Assembly (NCBI GenBank): GCA_014860005.1
Contig: JACZKP010000103.1
Location: 1-64,000, forward strand
Direction of reading: 5' to 3'
Length of the DNA stretch: 64,000 nucleotides
Origin: Verrucomicrobiota bacterium
GTDB taxonomy: Bacteria; Verrucomicrobiota; Verrucomicrobiae; Limisphaerales; UBA11358
The notes below the pieces were generated by a model. That model ran no database searches. It was not told the DNA's origin and saw only the letters and a list, made by a program, of their open reading frames with translations. Made by a program: the position numbers and the translations under genes. Below are positions 1 through 7,850 of the stretch, one piece after another. Each line of letters begins with the position of its first letter. Position 1 is the first letter of the stretch.

Positions 1-96
1 AAAAACCGTGCCGCTTTTCTGGTCAAACCGGCTCTCGACCACTTCCCAGTTCAATCCCAATCCCAGCAACTCATGAAACAGTTTCTCAGGTGTCAT
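1..96 (-). CDS. ISL3-like transposase, N-terminal fragment cut by window edge
   Basis: Reading leftward from an ATG at 96, the frame stays open to the window edge for 32 codons. The product begins MTPEKLFHELLGLG and continues NWEVVESRFD, which resembles the extreme N-terminus of ISL3-family transposases, where a short helical segment precedes a W-x-V-x(3)-RFD strand leading to the zinc-binding region. Only this start is visible, so whether the gene is intact beyond the edge is unknown. It points away from the IS4 remnant immediately to its right. The family assignment is from memory of the N-terminal pattern. Confidence 0.5.
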   Translation of the reverse strand, partial: MTPEKLFHELLGLGLNWEVVESRFDQKSGTVF

Positions 97-182
97 GCCC
101 GCGAGACTACCCGGCTATTCCACCGAAAACAGCGAAGAACCCTTATCTTCGGAATGACGCTCGTGCCAAACGTTAACGCAAA

Positions 183-1625
183 TATTCCCAGGCCAAACCC
201 AAATCCGTTGCCGCTGCCACGCCACCGGAGGCACTCCGCACCGTGCTGCAACGACTCACCGAGTGGTTCGATCCCAAAATCCTGCTGACCTTGGCCCAGC
301 AGACTCGCTTCGTCCGTCGCAGGCGCGCAAGCTCACGCCGCTGCTCTTCGTTCAAGCCACCGTTCTGCTCGTCAGTCAAAGTGCCGTCTCGTTGCGTCGT
401 TGGACGGCGCTGGTCGGGGTGCTCGCGGATGGGTGTCTTTCCAAACAAGCCGTCTGTGGGAACGGATCAGCGTCCGTGCCGTCGCCTTCCTCCAAGCGGT
501 GCTGGCCCTTGGGCTCGCCCGCCGTTTGCAACTCCCTGCCGCCGCGAGACCGGCGGCGCTGAAGTCCTTCCACCGCGTGCTCGTCCAAGACAGCACCACG
601 ATCAAACTCTCCAAAAACTTGGCGGCGGCTTTTCCCGGTTCGCGCAATCAACGCGGCGCCCATCACGGCCAACTCAAAATTCAACCCCTCTACGATCTGC
701 TCGCCCAACGCTTCGTGTCTTTCAGTCTGAGCGGATTCAATCGCAACGCTCAAGCCGCTGCCGGGGATGTGGTGGGCGTGATGGACGCGGGCGATCTGGT
801 GCTGCGCAATCTGGGCTATTTCGTCGTCGCCACCCTCCGGCAAATCGCGCAAAAAGGCGCGTTTTTCCTGAGCCGCCTGCGACTGGACACCGGCCTGTTT
901 GACGCGCGCACGGGCCAGTCCTGGAGCTTGCTGGGCCATCTCAAACGCCACGGCCAGTTCGACCACGAGGTCCTGTTGGGCGCGTCAGACCTGCCCGTGC
1001 GTCTGGTCGCGGTGAAGTTGCCCCAAGCCGTCGCCGCCGAACGCCGCCGCAAGGCCAAACAAAACCGCGACCAACGTTGCCGTCCCAACGCGCACCAGCT
1101 GGCACTGCTGGGCTGGGCGATCTTTGTGACCAACGTGCCGCGCAAAGTGTGGCGTGCCCAAACCGTGGCGCAGGTCTATGGCCAGCGTTGGCGCGTTGAG
1201 ACGATCTTCAAAGCCTGGAAGAGTCATTTCCGCCTGACGGAAGTTCCGCGTGGCGCAGCCCCGCAACTGGAGGCGATGATTTATGCCCGGCTCATTTTTG
1301 TGACACTGCTCGCGCCGCTGTGCCGGGCGAGTCCGTGGCGACAATGGATGAGTTGGCCTGCTGTCTGCAAGTGACGCTCAAAGCGCGGCTGCGCCGCAGC
1401 GCCAGCGGGCTCACACCGCGAGCCGTGCTGGAGAAGTTCGCGGCGGTGCAGATGATTGATGTGCATCTGCCGACGACCGCCGGGCGAGAGATCGTCATGG
1501 CCCGCCACACCCAGCCGGAGAAAGACCTCCAACGCCTGCTTGACCAGCTCAAGCTGGCGTTGCCCGAGCAAGGCCCGCCGAAGATCCAGGCCCGGCAACC
1601 TGCGCCGAAACCCGTCGCGAAATGA
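183..1625 (+). pseudogene. IS4-family transposase, multiply frameshifted
   Basis: A DDE transposase is readable only by changing frame about three times (near 320, near 450 and near 1320). The largest intact piece, 400-1374, carries the catalytic signature of IS4 enzymes: an Asp in VQDSTTIKL, an Asp in VMDAGDLVLRNLGYF, and the Y-(2)-R-(3)-E-(6)-K box as YGQRWRVETIFKAWK. The N-terminal part (LTEWFDPKILLTLAQQ, then LLFVQATVLLVSQSAV) and the C-terminal part (ESVATMDELACCLQ to the stop at 1625) lie in other frames. No convincing ATG precedes the reading start at 183 and no terminal repeats were recognised. Most likely a dead insertion sequence. Confidence 0.8.
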
Positions 1626-1780
1626 CCGGGTCTGTAGTGCAGACCTTGTGACCGGATCTCGTGAAATCCAGCCCTTCCTGCTTCCCTCACCCTCCAGTCC
1701 GCCAAGTAGGCGTAAGGGCAGGAGAATCTGAGAATGACTTCATCTTCCCGCCGCTAGTTTTCCTGTCTGGCACTTCCAAA

Positions 1781-2527
1781 CTACTTCCTCCCCGAAGCCA
1801 CTTCCAATCCACGGGCCGCAGCGTACTGGATGTGTTTCGGCTGCGAAGTCGTTGCAAGCAGCCGGTAAAGCGTCTGCGCGTCGGCTCGCTTGCCAGCGGC
1901 CAACAATCGTTCGGCGCAGGTTAAAATGGCATCAGCCACTTTGAGACGCAGCGCCTCCGGCGCCTTCAGTTGGAACTCACGCAGCGCCTTCGCGGCATTG
2001 CTGGTGGCAATGTCGCCCAAAGCCGCTGCGGCGGCGCCGGCAACTCCGGCATCGTCATGCTTGAGCAAAGCGGTCAAGGGGCGGACGCTGTCGGCATCAC
2101 GTCGCGCGCCCAGCGAGTTGATCACGCCGATCTTCTGCGCGCCTTCAGTTTTTGCCAGGTGGTCACGCAGGGCCTCCGTCGCCTGAGCACCGGGGATGGC
2201 TTCGAGGGCGTTGCGCGCCGCGTTGGCAAATTCAGGCGCGGTGAGCTGTGCCGCCAACGCCGGAACACATACCTCTGAGCCGATCATAGCGAGCTTGGAG
2301 CAGGTGTATTCGCGGGCGACCGCTGAACCGCCGTGTTGGAGGGCCGTCGCCAGTCGCTGTTCCAGCTCCTTCTGGGCGGCCTTGTCGTCGAGCGATGCCA
2401 TCACGGCTTCGTCAATTGGCACGAGCGCGCCGCGGCTTGATCCATTATCGTACGTCTTCAACGCCTCGAACGCGGCATCCAGTGCGGCGGCGTCCGGCTT
2501 CGTTTGGGTGGGGATGGATTGCGGCAT
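1781..2527 (-). CDS. HEAT-repeat protein
   Basis: A 248-residue Ala- and Leu-rich protein built of short helical pairs typical of HEAT/PBS-lyase repeats, for example YTCSKLAMIGSEVCVPALAAQL, NALEAIPGAQATEALRDHL and AAAAALGDIATSNAAKALREF. No signal peptide or catalytic motif is visible, so a scaffold or binding role is likely. I chose the ATG at 2527; an in-frame TTG at 2551 would overlap the upstream gene by 11 bp. It lies 13 bp downstream of the ThuA/TIM-barrel gene on the same strand and is probably co-transcribed with it. In Verrucomicrobiota and Planctomycetota such repeats are often associated with secreted sugar-catabolism proteins, but a partner cannot be deduced here. Confidence 0.75.
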   Translation of the reverse strand: MPQSIPTQTKPDAAALDAAFEALKTYDNGSSRGALVPIDEAVMASLDDKAAQKELEQRLATALQHGGSAVAREYTCSKLAMIGSEVCVPALAAQLTAPEFANAARNALEAIPGAQATEALRDHLAKTEGAQKIGVINSLGARRDADSVRPLTALLKHDDAGVAGAAAAALGDIATSNAAKALREFQLKAPEALRLKVADAILTCAERLLAAGKRADAQTLYRLLATTSQPKHIQYAAARGLEVASGRK

Positions 2528-2540
2528 GGGCAGTTCCGGT

Positions 2541-4229
2541 TCAGGGCGCAAGTTTCAAAGTCGTCGCGTTAAAGAACTCGATGCACTGCGCGACCTTGGG
2601 CAGTGACTCGAACCAATCGTAGGAATACTCCAGACCGATCATCGTCGGCTTGATGCCCAGGCGATGCAGTTCGCGAAAGAATTCCTCGGACTTGCCGACG
2701 CCTGTGCCCCAAGGCACGTCGTGGCCGTCGCTGCCGGTGGCGTGGAGGTCGTGCATCTGCACGGTCAGGAGGCGGTCCTTGAGCGTGCGCACGGCCTGAA
2801 TGGGATCAATTCCCGAGCGCATCCAATAACCGAGGTCGCCGCACGCGCCGATGCGTTTGCTGAGGCCTTGACACGCCTTGAGCACGTTTTCGGGATGCCA
2901 ATAATCCGGCGATCCTTTCTGGTCGTGATTATGGAGAGACACGTTGATGCCGTATTCGTTGCAGAACTTATCAATCAACGGCAAGGCTTCGAGCTTGGGC
3001 TCGGACATGAAAGTCTCGATGCCCATTTTGCGACCGAACTCAAAAATCTTCCGTGCGCCGGCTTCGTCATTCGGAATGTCCTGGATGTAAAAGGTCAATA
3101 GCCGCACGCCGGCGCTTTCGAGCTTGAGGCGGATTTGCCGCAACTCATCGTCGCTCAACTGCGGGTCGAAATTCTTCGGAATGTCCTGGCTTACTTTTTG
3201 AAAACTCAGGCCGCCGATGTAGGGCAGGCCCAGTTGCGCGGTTTTCTCGATCGTCTCGAAGAACGTGAACTTGTGGAACGTGTAAGCCTCGATACCCAGC
3301 CTCCAGCCGAGTTTCTCCTGGGCACGAATGGCAGGCGTGAGCTTCGCGCTGGGTGTGGTGGGCGCCGGCAAATCACCGAGCGCGAATTGCGCCGCGCCCA
3401 GATAGAATTGCAACATCTTCGAGTCCCAGAAAACGTACGGGTTATGCGCAATGGTCGAGTAGAACACACGGCCCTGGCCATAATTCCGCACCCAAGCCAG
3501 CGCGTAATCATTGTCTGCGCGAATGACGTCGCCCCTTGGTTGGCCGGCGCGAACATCGGTCTTCGCCGTATCAATGCTCAACAGGACACGAACCCGCTGG
3601 CGCGAGTACGGTTCGCCGAACCGGAAGAACTCGTCGCGATAATCGAAATCCTGTCCGCCGAAGACGCGATTCAACGGATGATCGTGGTCATCGAGTTTGA
3701 TCCAGACATGTTCGTCGCTTTCTTTGTGCGCCGCACCGCGCGCGCCGATCATCAAGCCGAACTCCGGCCAGTCTTCAATCGCGCCGGGCCAGCGCGTGAA
3801 CCCCACGGAAGTTCCATGCACGCCCATCAACCCGCCGCCACCGGTGATGAACTCCAACAGATTCTGCCGCAGATCGGCGTTGGTGAAGCAATTCCCCACC
3901 GTGTTGTTGAAGAACACGGCGTCGAACTGTTTCAGCGAGTCGCGCTGAAATACGGAGGGATCGTTGCTGACCACGGTCGCGAACGCGCCGGTTTTCTTGC
4001 CCATCAGCGTGAACGCTTCGTTGGCGTGGGCGATGGAAGGATGTCCGCCGTAGCCGACGTTCAGTGTGAAGATCAGTAGCCGCCGCGGTTTGAGCGGTTG
4101 GACGATGGCTTTGGCTGGAATGGCTTGTTCGATCTTGGCTCGCTCGTCGGCGTTCTTGACGAAGGATTCGGCGCCGATGGCTGGCGAAACCGTCAACAGA
4201 ATCGTGGCCAGTAGAATTTGGTTCTTCAT
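2541..4229 (-). CDS. Secreted ThuA domain fused to a sugar phosphate isomerase/epimerase-like TIM barrel
   Basis: 562 residues. An N-terminal signal peptide (MKNQILLATILLTVSPAIGAES) precedes a ThuA-like domain, about residues 48-292, with the family-type stretches VGYGGHPSIAHANEAF, GGGLMGVHGTSVG and GRVFYSTIAHNPYVF. From about residue 308 to the end is an AP-endonuclease-2/xylose-isomerase-like TIM barrel (GIEAYTFHKFTFFETIEK, VSLHNHDQKG, GACGDLGYWMRSG, TVQMHDLHATG) with His, Asp and Glu residues placed as metal ligands. ThuA and these barrels are usually separate genes in carbohydrate (keto-sugar, trehalulose-type) utilisation clusters; here they are one polypeptide, presumably periplasmic. 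The substrate is unknown. The HEAT-repeat gene follows closely downstream. Confidence 0.85.
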   Translation of the reverse strand: MKNQILLATILLTVSPAIGAESFVKNADERAKIEQAIPAKAIVQPLKPRRLLIFTLNVGYGGHPSIAHANEAFTLMGKKTGAFATVVSNDPSVFQRDSLKQFDAVFFNNTVGNCFTNADLRQNLLEFITGGGGLMGVHGTSVGFTRWPGAIEDWPEFGLMIGARGAAHKESDEHVWIKLDDHDHPLNRVFGGQDFDYRDEFFRFGEPYSRQRVRVLLSIDTAKTDVRAGQPRGDVIRADNDYALAWVRNYGQGRVFYSTIAHNPYVFWDSKMLQFYLGAAQFALGDLPAPTTPSAKLTPAIRAQEKLGWRLGIEAYTFHKFTFFETIEKTAQLGLPYIGGLSFQKVSQDIPKNFDPQLSDDELRQIRLKLESAGVRLLTFYIQDIPNDEAGARKIFEFGRKMGIETFMSEPKLEALPLIDKFCNEYGINVSLHNHDQKGSPDYWHPENVLKACQGLSKRIGACGDLGYWMRSGIDPIQAVRTLKDRLLTVQMHDLHATGSDGHDVPWGTGVGKSEEFFRELHRLGIKPTMIGLEYSYDWFESLPKVAQCIEFFNATTLKLAP

Positions 4230-4250
4230 CGTTACTTGTGTATTGCGTTC

Positions 4251-4623
4251 ACCCTCACCCTAACCCTCTCCCTGAGGGAGAGGGGATAGCATTCGCACGC
4301 TCTGATTTGATCGTGCGTCTCTTGTGTTATCCCCAACTTCAACCCGCCTCCAAAACTGGTGGATAATTCTCCCTCTCCCAGCGGGAGAGGGCCGGGGTGA
4401 GGGAGACAGCGTCTTCCTCTCTTCACGTTCCGCGAGGCGGACGCGGTACTTTAGCGTGCGGTTCTCCCTCACCCTTGATCCCTCTCCCGCTGGGAGAGGG
4501 AGACAGCAATCGTCACTCGCTTGGTTTGCGGAAAGCCACTCGGCCACTGCCGACTCACGACACTCGGAAAGCCGGCGGATGATTCTCCCTCGCCCAGCGG
4601 GAGAGGGCCGGGGTGAGGGAGAA
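4251..4623. repeat. Array of four REP-like palindromes in alternating orientation
   Basis: The gene-free stretch between the ThuA and oxidoreductase genes holds four copies of a palindrome with core CCCTCTCCC-N3-GGGAGAGGG and a flanking CCCTCACCC or its complement GGGTGAGGG. Positions are 4251-4285, 4371-4406, 4464-4503 and 4584-4623. Copies 1 and 3 carry the CCCTCACCC tag on the left; copies 2 and 4 carry GGGTGAGGG on the right, so the units alternate head to head as in BIMEs. Copy 4 has CCCTCGCCC in one arm. Spacer sequences differ. Both flanking genes read leftward, so the palindromes lie in transcribed or intercistronic DNA and could act as attenuators or mRNA stabilisers. Confidence 0.85.
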
Positions 4624-4669
4624 TTTTTAGTCAAAGACAGAAGCATGTCCAAACGTAGTTCGTTCATCC

Positions 4670-6151
4670 TCACATCCGCCACGGTGATCGCATGGCGCGC
4701 GAGCGCAGGTGGTTCGCCGCGTCGCAATCGGCAAATTCTTCCTTCATCGGATCCCATTTCAGCGACCGCCCGGTCCAGCAGGCGATGTTCGCGAGGTGGC
4801 CTAGGCTGGCCGCGCGATGGCCGATTTCCTCGTCCGCATTCGGTGGTTTCCGCGAGCGAATACATTCGAGCCAGTTGGCGTGATGATTGTTCGCGCCGAT
4901 GTTCACTTCGCGCGTGCGCTTGAGTTCCATTTCCTCGAAGAGCGATTCCGGTTCGCCCTCGATCTGCCCGCCGGTGGACAACGTTGTGACCCAACCTCGC
5001 TCGCCGATGAAAACGCCGCCGAAGTTACCGGCAATCCGCGCCGTCGCCGGCAAGGCCTGATAAAGGTCTTTCACCTGTCCCCAATGATCCACGAGATGCA
5101 GCAGCGTGCCGTTCGCGTAACGGCAGGTCATCGTGGGAAACTGGCCGCTGCCCGGATGAATGATTTCCACCGGCCCGCTGTTTTCGTAGCCGAGCGCCCA
5201 TTGAATGACATCCGCCGAGTGCGAGAGAAACCACGTGGACGACGTGACGCCGAACGCGTCGGCAAACGCCCACGGCACGACACCGGGAGACGGATTCGTA
5301 TGATAGAGATGATTGTAAGGACGCCACGGCGCCGGGCCAACCCACAAGTCCCAGTCCAAACCCTCGGGCACAGGTTCAGCCGGCAAAGCGAAATCCATCG
5401 GCGGATAACTTTTGCCGCAGCGGTCCGGGCTCACCACGTTGGCGAAGGGCGTGAAGCGCCCGCCGGCAATGTTGCCGTGGATGTTATGGTAAAGCGTGAA
5501 TACGGATTTGACCTTGCCGAGGCGACCGTCACGAATGAACTGGCACACGCGCCGGATGTCCGGGATGGAGCGGTATTGCGTTCCGGTTTGAAACACGCGC
5601 CCGTAGCGCCGCACCGCTTCGACCAGTTTTCGGCTCTCCTGAATCGTCATGGAAACCGGCTTCTCACAGTAAATGTCCTTGCCCGCCTTCGCGGCATCAA
5701 TCGCCTGCAACGAATGCCAGTGATCCGGCGTGGCGATGAGGACCGCGTCAATGTCCGGTCGGGCGAGCAACTCGCGATAGTCATTGTAGGCCGCGCAACC
5801 CTTGTAGCCACCGTCCGGTTCGTTGGCCGCGTAAGTCGCGTCGGCTATTTCGCGGCTTCTGTCGCGGCGGGACTTGTCCACGTCGCACACGGCCAACAAT
5901 TGCGCGTCGCGACGATGCGCCATCACTCGCAGATGGCCGCTGCCCATCAGTCCCGGGCCGATCAGTCCGACGGTGATCCGCTCGCTGGGTGGGACGCTCC
6001 CGTTCGCGCCGCGTGCCGAGGCGGGGATGATCGTCGGCAACGCCAAAACGCTGGCTGCGGTCAAACCGCGCTGGATGAATTTGCGGCGGGTAATGCCCTT
6101 CGAAGCCGCCAAGCTGCTGCGACGCCCAGGATGCTGAAGTGTAGTGTTCAT
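4670..6151 (-). CDS. Tat-exported Gfo/Idh/MocA-family oxidoreductase
   Basis: 493 residues. A twin-arginine signal (ITRRKFIQRG then a hydrophobic stretch and a PASARGA cleavage region) occupies about residues 20-50. A Rossmann domain follows, with the dinucleotide-binding loop GLIGPGLMGSGH near residue 63 and the family hallmark EKPVS preceded by TPDHWH. The rest is the alpha/beta Gfo/Idh/MocA C-terminal domain. Members use bound NAD(P) to oxidise or epimerise sugars; the secreted Verrucomicrobial and Planctomycete type is abundant in polysaccharide-degrading strains. It is separated from the leftward ThuA/TIM gene by the REP array, so any operon would be interrupted by those hairpins. The substrate cannot be inferred. 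Confidence 0.9.
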   Translation of the reverse strand: MNTTLQHPGRRSSLAASKGITRRKFIQRGLTAASVLALPTIIPASARGANGSVPPSERITVGLIGPGLMGSGHLRVMAHRRDAQLLAVCDVDKSRRDRSREIADATYAANEPDGGYKGCAAYNDYRELLARPDIDAVLIATPDHWHSLQAIDAAKAGKDIYCEKPVSMTIQESRKLVEAVRRYGRVFQTGTQYRSIPDIRRVCQFIRDGRLGKVKSVFTLYHNIHGNIAGGRFTPFANVVSPDRCGKSYPPMDFALPAEPVPEGLDWDLWVGPAPWRPYNHLYHTNPSPGVVPWAFADAFGVTSSTWFLSHSADVIQWALGYENSGPVEIIHPGSGQFPTMTCRYANGTLLHLVDHWGQVKDLYQALPATARIAGNFGGVFIGERGWVTTLSTGGQIEGEPESLFEEMELKRTREVNIGANNHHANWLECIRSRKPPNADEEIGHRAASLGHLANIACWTGRSLKWDPMKEEFADCDAANHLRSRAMRSPWRM

Positions 6152-6510
6152 TCAGGACCAACTTCCGTTGGAAGGCATACGGGGTTTGAGAAATGCGGTC
6201 AAGGGATAGTTGCGGAGGAGTCATGGCCGAAGACCTGTCTGCAGAACCGTGTTTGCAAAACCGCTTGTCAAGCAGCCGGGATTGGACTTAGATGATGGCG
6301 ATTCACGCGTTGCTGGTCCGGCGGTCAACCGCCGTGCGGGCGGCAGGACTTGCGGAAAGTCAAACCGACCGGTTGCGAATTGCGACTGGCGGTGGCGCCA
6401 GAAGAATCAGCAAAAACCGAATGTCCAAACGAAGTTACAATGCCAGAAAACCACCCACGAAGTCTCGCCCTTAACCGTCAAACCGAAACCTTGTTAACCT
6501 AACCGCAATT
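6152..6510. other. Divergent intergenic region, no gene recognised
   Basis: About 360 bp between the leftward oxidoreductase gene and the rightward CsgG-like gene. It must hold both promoters, but I could not pick convincing -35/-10 pairs. Only short open frames are present, none with recognisable motifs. A small GGCGGT/ACCGCC hairpin occurs near 6323-6336. Confidence 0.5.
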
Positions 6511-7512
6511 ATGAAGAAGAACCTGATCGCCCTTGTCGGTTGTTCCTTGATGCTGACGGCACTGCCCGTCCGGGTGGCCGCGCAGGACGAACTTCCCTCG
6601 CTCATTGTCGCGCCGTTCAGCGGCGACGTTACCCACATTCAATACTGGCAGCCGGCGCTCGGCGCGGGGCTGGCCGAAATGCTCATCACCGAACTGGGCA
6701 AGATCAACAAATTCACCGTGCTGGAAACCACCCAGCTTGAAACCTTGAAGGACGAAATCAAAATGGGTGAGGACGGCTGGGTGGATGCTGCGGAGATGGT
6801 GGAGAAAGGCGGGTTCGCGGCGGCGGATTTCATGTTCACCGCCAAAGTAACCCGCTTCGGCCACAAGGAACAGAAGGTGGGCCTGGGCGGTTTTGTCCCG
6901 CGCAGTTTCGGCAATCTCGGCATCAAGCAGACCACCTCTGACGTGCGGATTGACTGGCGCCTCGTGGATGCCGCCAACCGTAAGATCATCAAGACCGGCT
7001 CCGCCACCGCGGCAGAAAAGGGTACGGGCTTCGATGTGGGAGTCAACGTCACCGGCCACGGTGGCAGCGTCGGTTTCAACAACAAGGAATTCATGGACAG
7101 CGCGCTGGGCAAAGCGACGGTGAAAGCCCTGGCATTGATCACCGACGAAATAAAGCCGGTGACGCTGCCGGAGTCAGGTCGCCGCAAACAAAAGGCCGGC
7201 GCCGCCAACCAGCAGGCCAGCGCGGCGGATGCGGCGGCGCAGGCCTTGCGCAGCACGCCCGGCAAAGTGCTGGCGGCGCCGAACAAGATCGCCATCATCG
7301 TGTCCTTGGGCACGCAGCATGGGTTTAAGGATGGCGACAAACTGAACCTGTACGAAACCGTGGACGTGAAGGACGACCAAGGCAACGTGGTTTTTTCCGA
7401 CGAGAAACTGGTGGGCGAGATTACGATTCAAGCCGCGCAAGCCGACCGCAGTCGCGCCTCCTACGAGGGCGACGTGACCATCAAGGCCGGCTGGGTGGTC
7501 AAGGCGAAGTAA
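6511..7512 (+). CDS. CsgG/curli-assembly-like secreted protein
   Basis: 333 residues with a signal peptide (MKKNLIALVGCSLMLTALPVRVAAQ). Residues about 30-225 fit the CsgG fold: LIVAPFSGDVTHIQYWQPALGAGLAEMLITEL, a KFTVLETTQLETLKDE segment, AAADFMFTAKVTRFG and VRIDWRLVDAANRKII. An Ala/Gln-rich linker (about 228-250) leads to a C-terminal domain (KVLAAPNKIAIIVSLGTQHGFKDGDKLNLY) resembling the small beta domains that follow CsgG in other secreted proteins. There is a Cys in the hydrophobic core of the signal but no clear lipobox, so it may be periplasmic. No curli fibre genes are adjacent; the next gene encodes a very large secreted repeat protein, which might depend on it, though nothing in the sequence proves a link. 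Confidence 0.75.
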   Translation: MKKNLIALVGCSLMLTALPVRVAAQDELPSLIVAPFSGDVTHIQYWQPALGAGLAEMLITELGKINKFTVLETTQLETLKDEIKMGEDGWVDAAEMVEKGGFAAADFMFTAKVTRFGHKEQKVGLGGFVPRSFGNLGIKQTTSDVRIDWRLVDAANRKIIKTGSATAAEKGTGFDVGVNVTGHGGSVGFNNKEFMDSALGKATVKALALITDEIKPVTLPESGRRKQKAGAANQQASAADAAAQALRSTPGKVLAAPNKIAIIVSLGTQHGFKDGDKLNLYETVDVKDDQGNVVFSDEKLVGEITIQAAQADRSRASYEGDVTIKAGWVVKAK

Positions 7513-7850
7513 GCGTTGTACCAACTCACGCCGTACAACTTCGCGGCACCCATAGTTCTTTTTACAGTCAGCACCGTTCAGGTCGGTGCGCGGGATGGCA
7601 AGCAGGTAGAAATGGATCGTTGCAGGTCTTCTGGCTGGACCTGGCCCTGAGCTAAGCGGTTCTTGACGGGAGTTCAAAACTTTCACCGTCGCGCGGCGGG
7701 TTCTCCGCGCGTCAATGATTTGGGAGGGTGACGCATGGCGTGGCGTCGAGGTTCATGAATTCAGGCTGGCAGTTGAGTGGTTCTTCAATTTGTCGAGGAG
7801 CCGTTTGATCCGGTCGTAAAACTGTAACCAAAAGATCAAAGGCAAAAACA
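7513..7850. other. Intergenic region with two small hairpins
   Basis: About 340 bp before the giant repeat-protein gene. Two short inverted repeats stand out: CAGGTC/GACCTG at 7623-7643 and CGCGCGG/CCGCGCG at 7690-7711. Neither is followed by a T-run, so they are not obvious terminators, and the region does not match a riboswitch I recognise. No coding sequence is supported. Confidence 0.4.

Noticed and set aside
4817..6295. 492-codon plus-strand frame opposite the oxidoreductase gene
   Set aside because: Antisense shadow; the opposite strand carries a full Gfo/Idh/MocA protein with Tat signal.
7623..7711. Possible riboswitch or terminator before the giant exoprotein gene
   Set aside because: Two small hairpins are present, but no T-run and no conserved riboswitch core was recognised.
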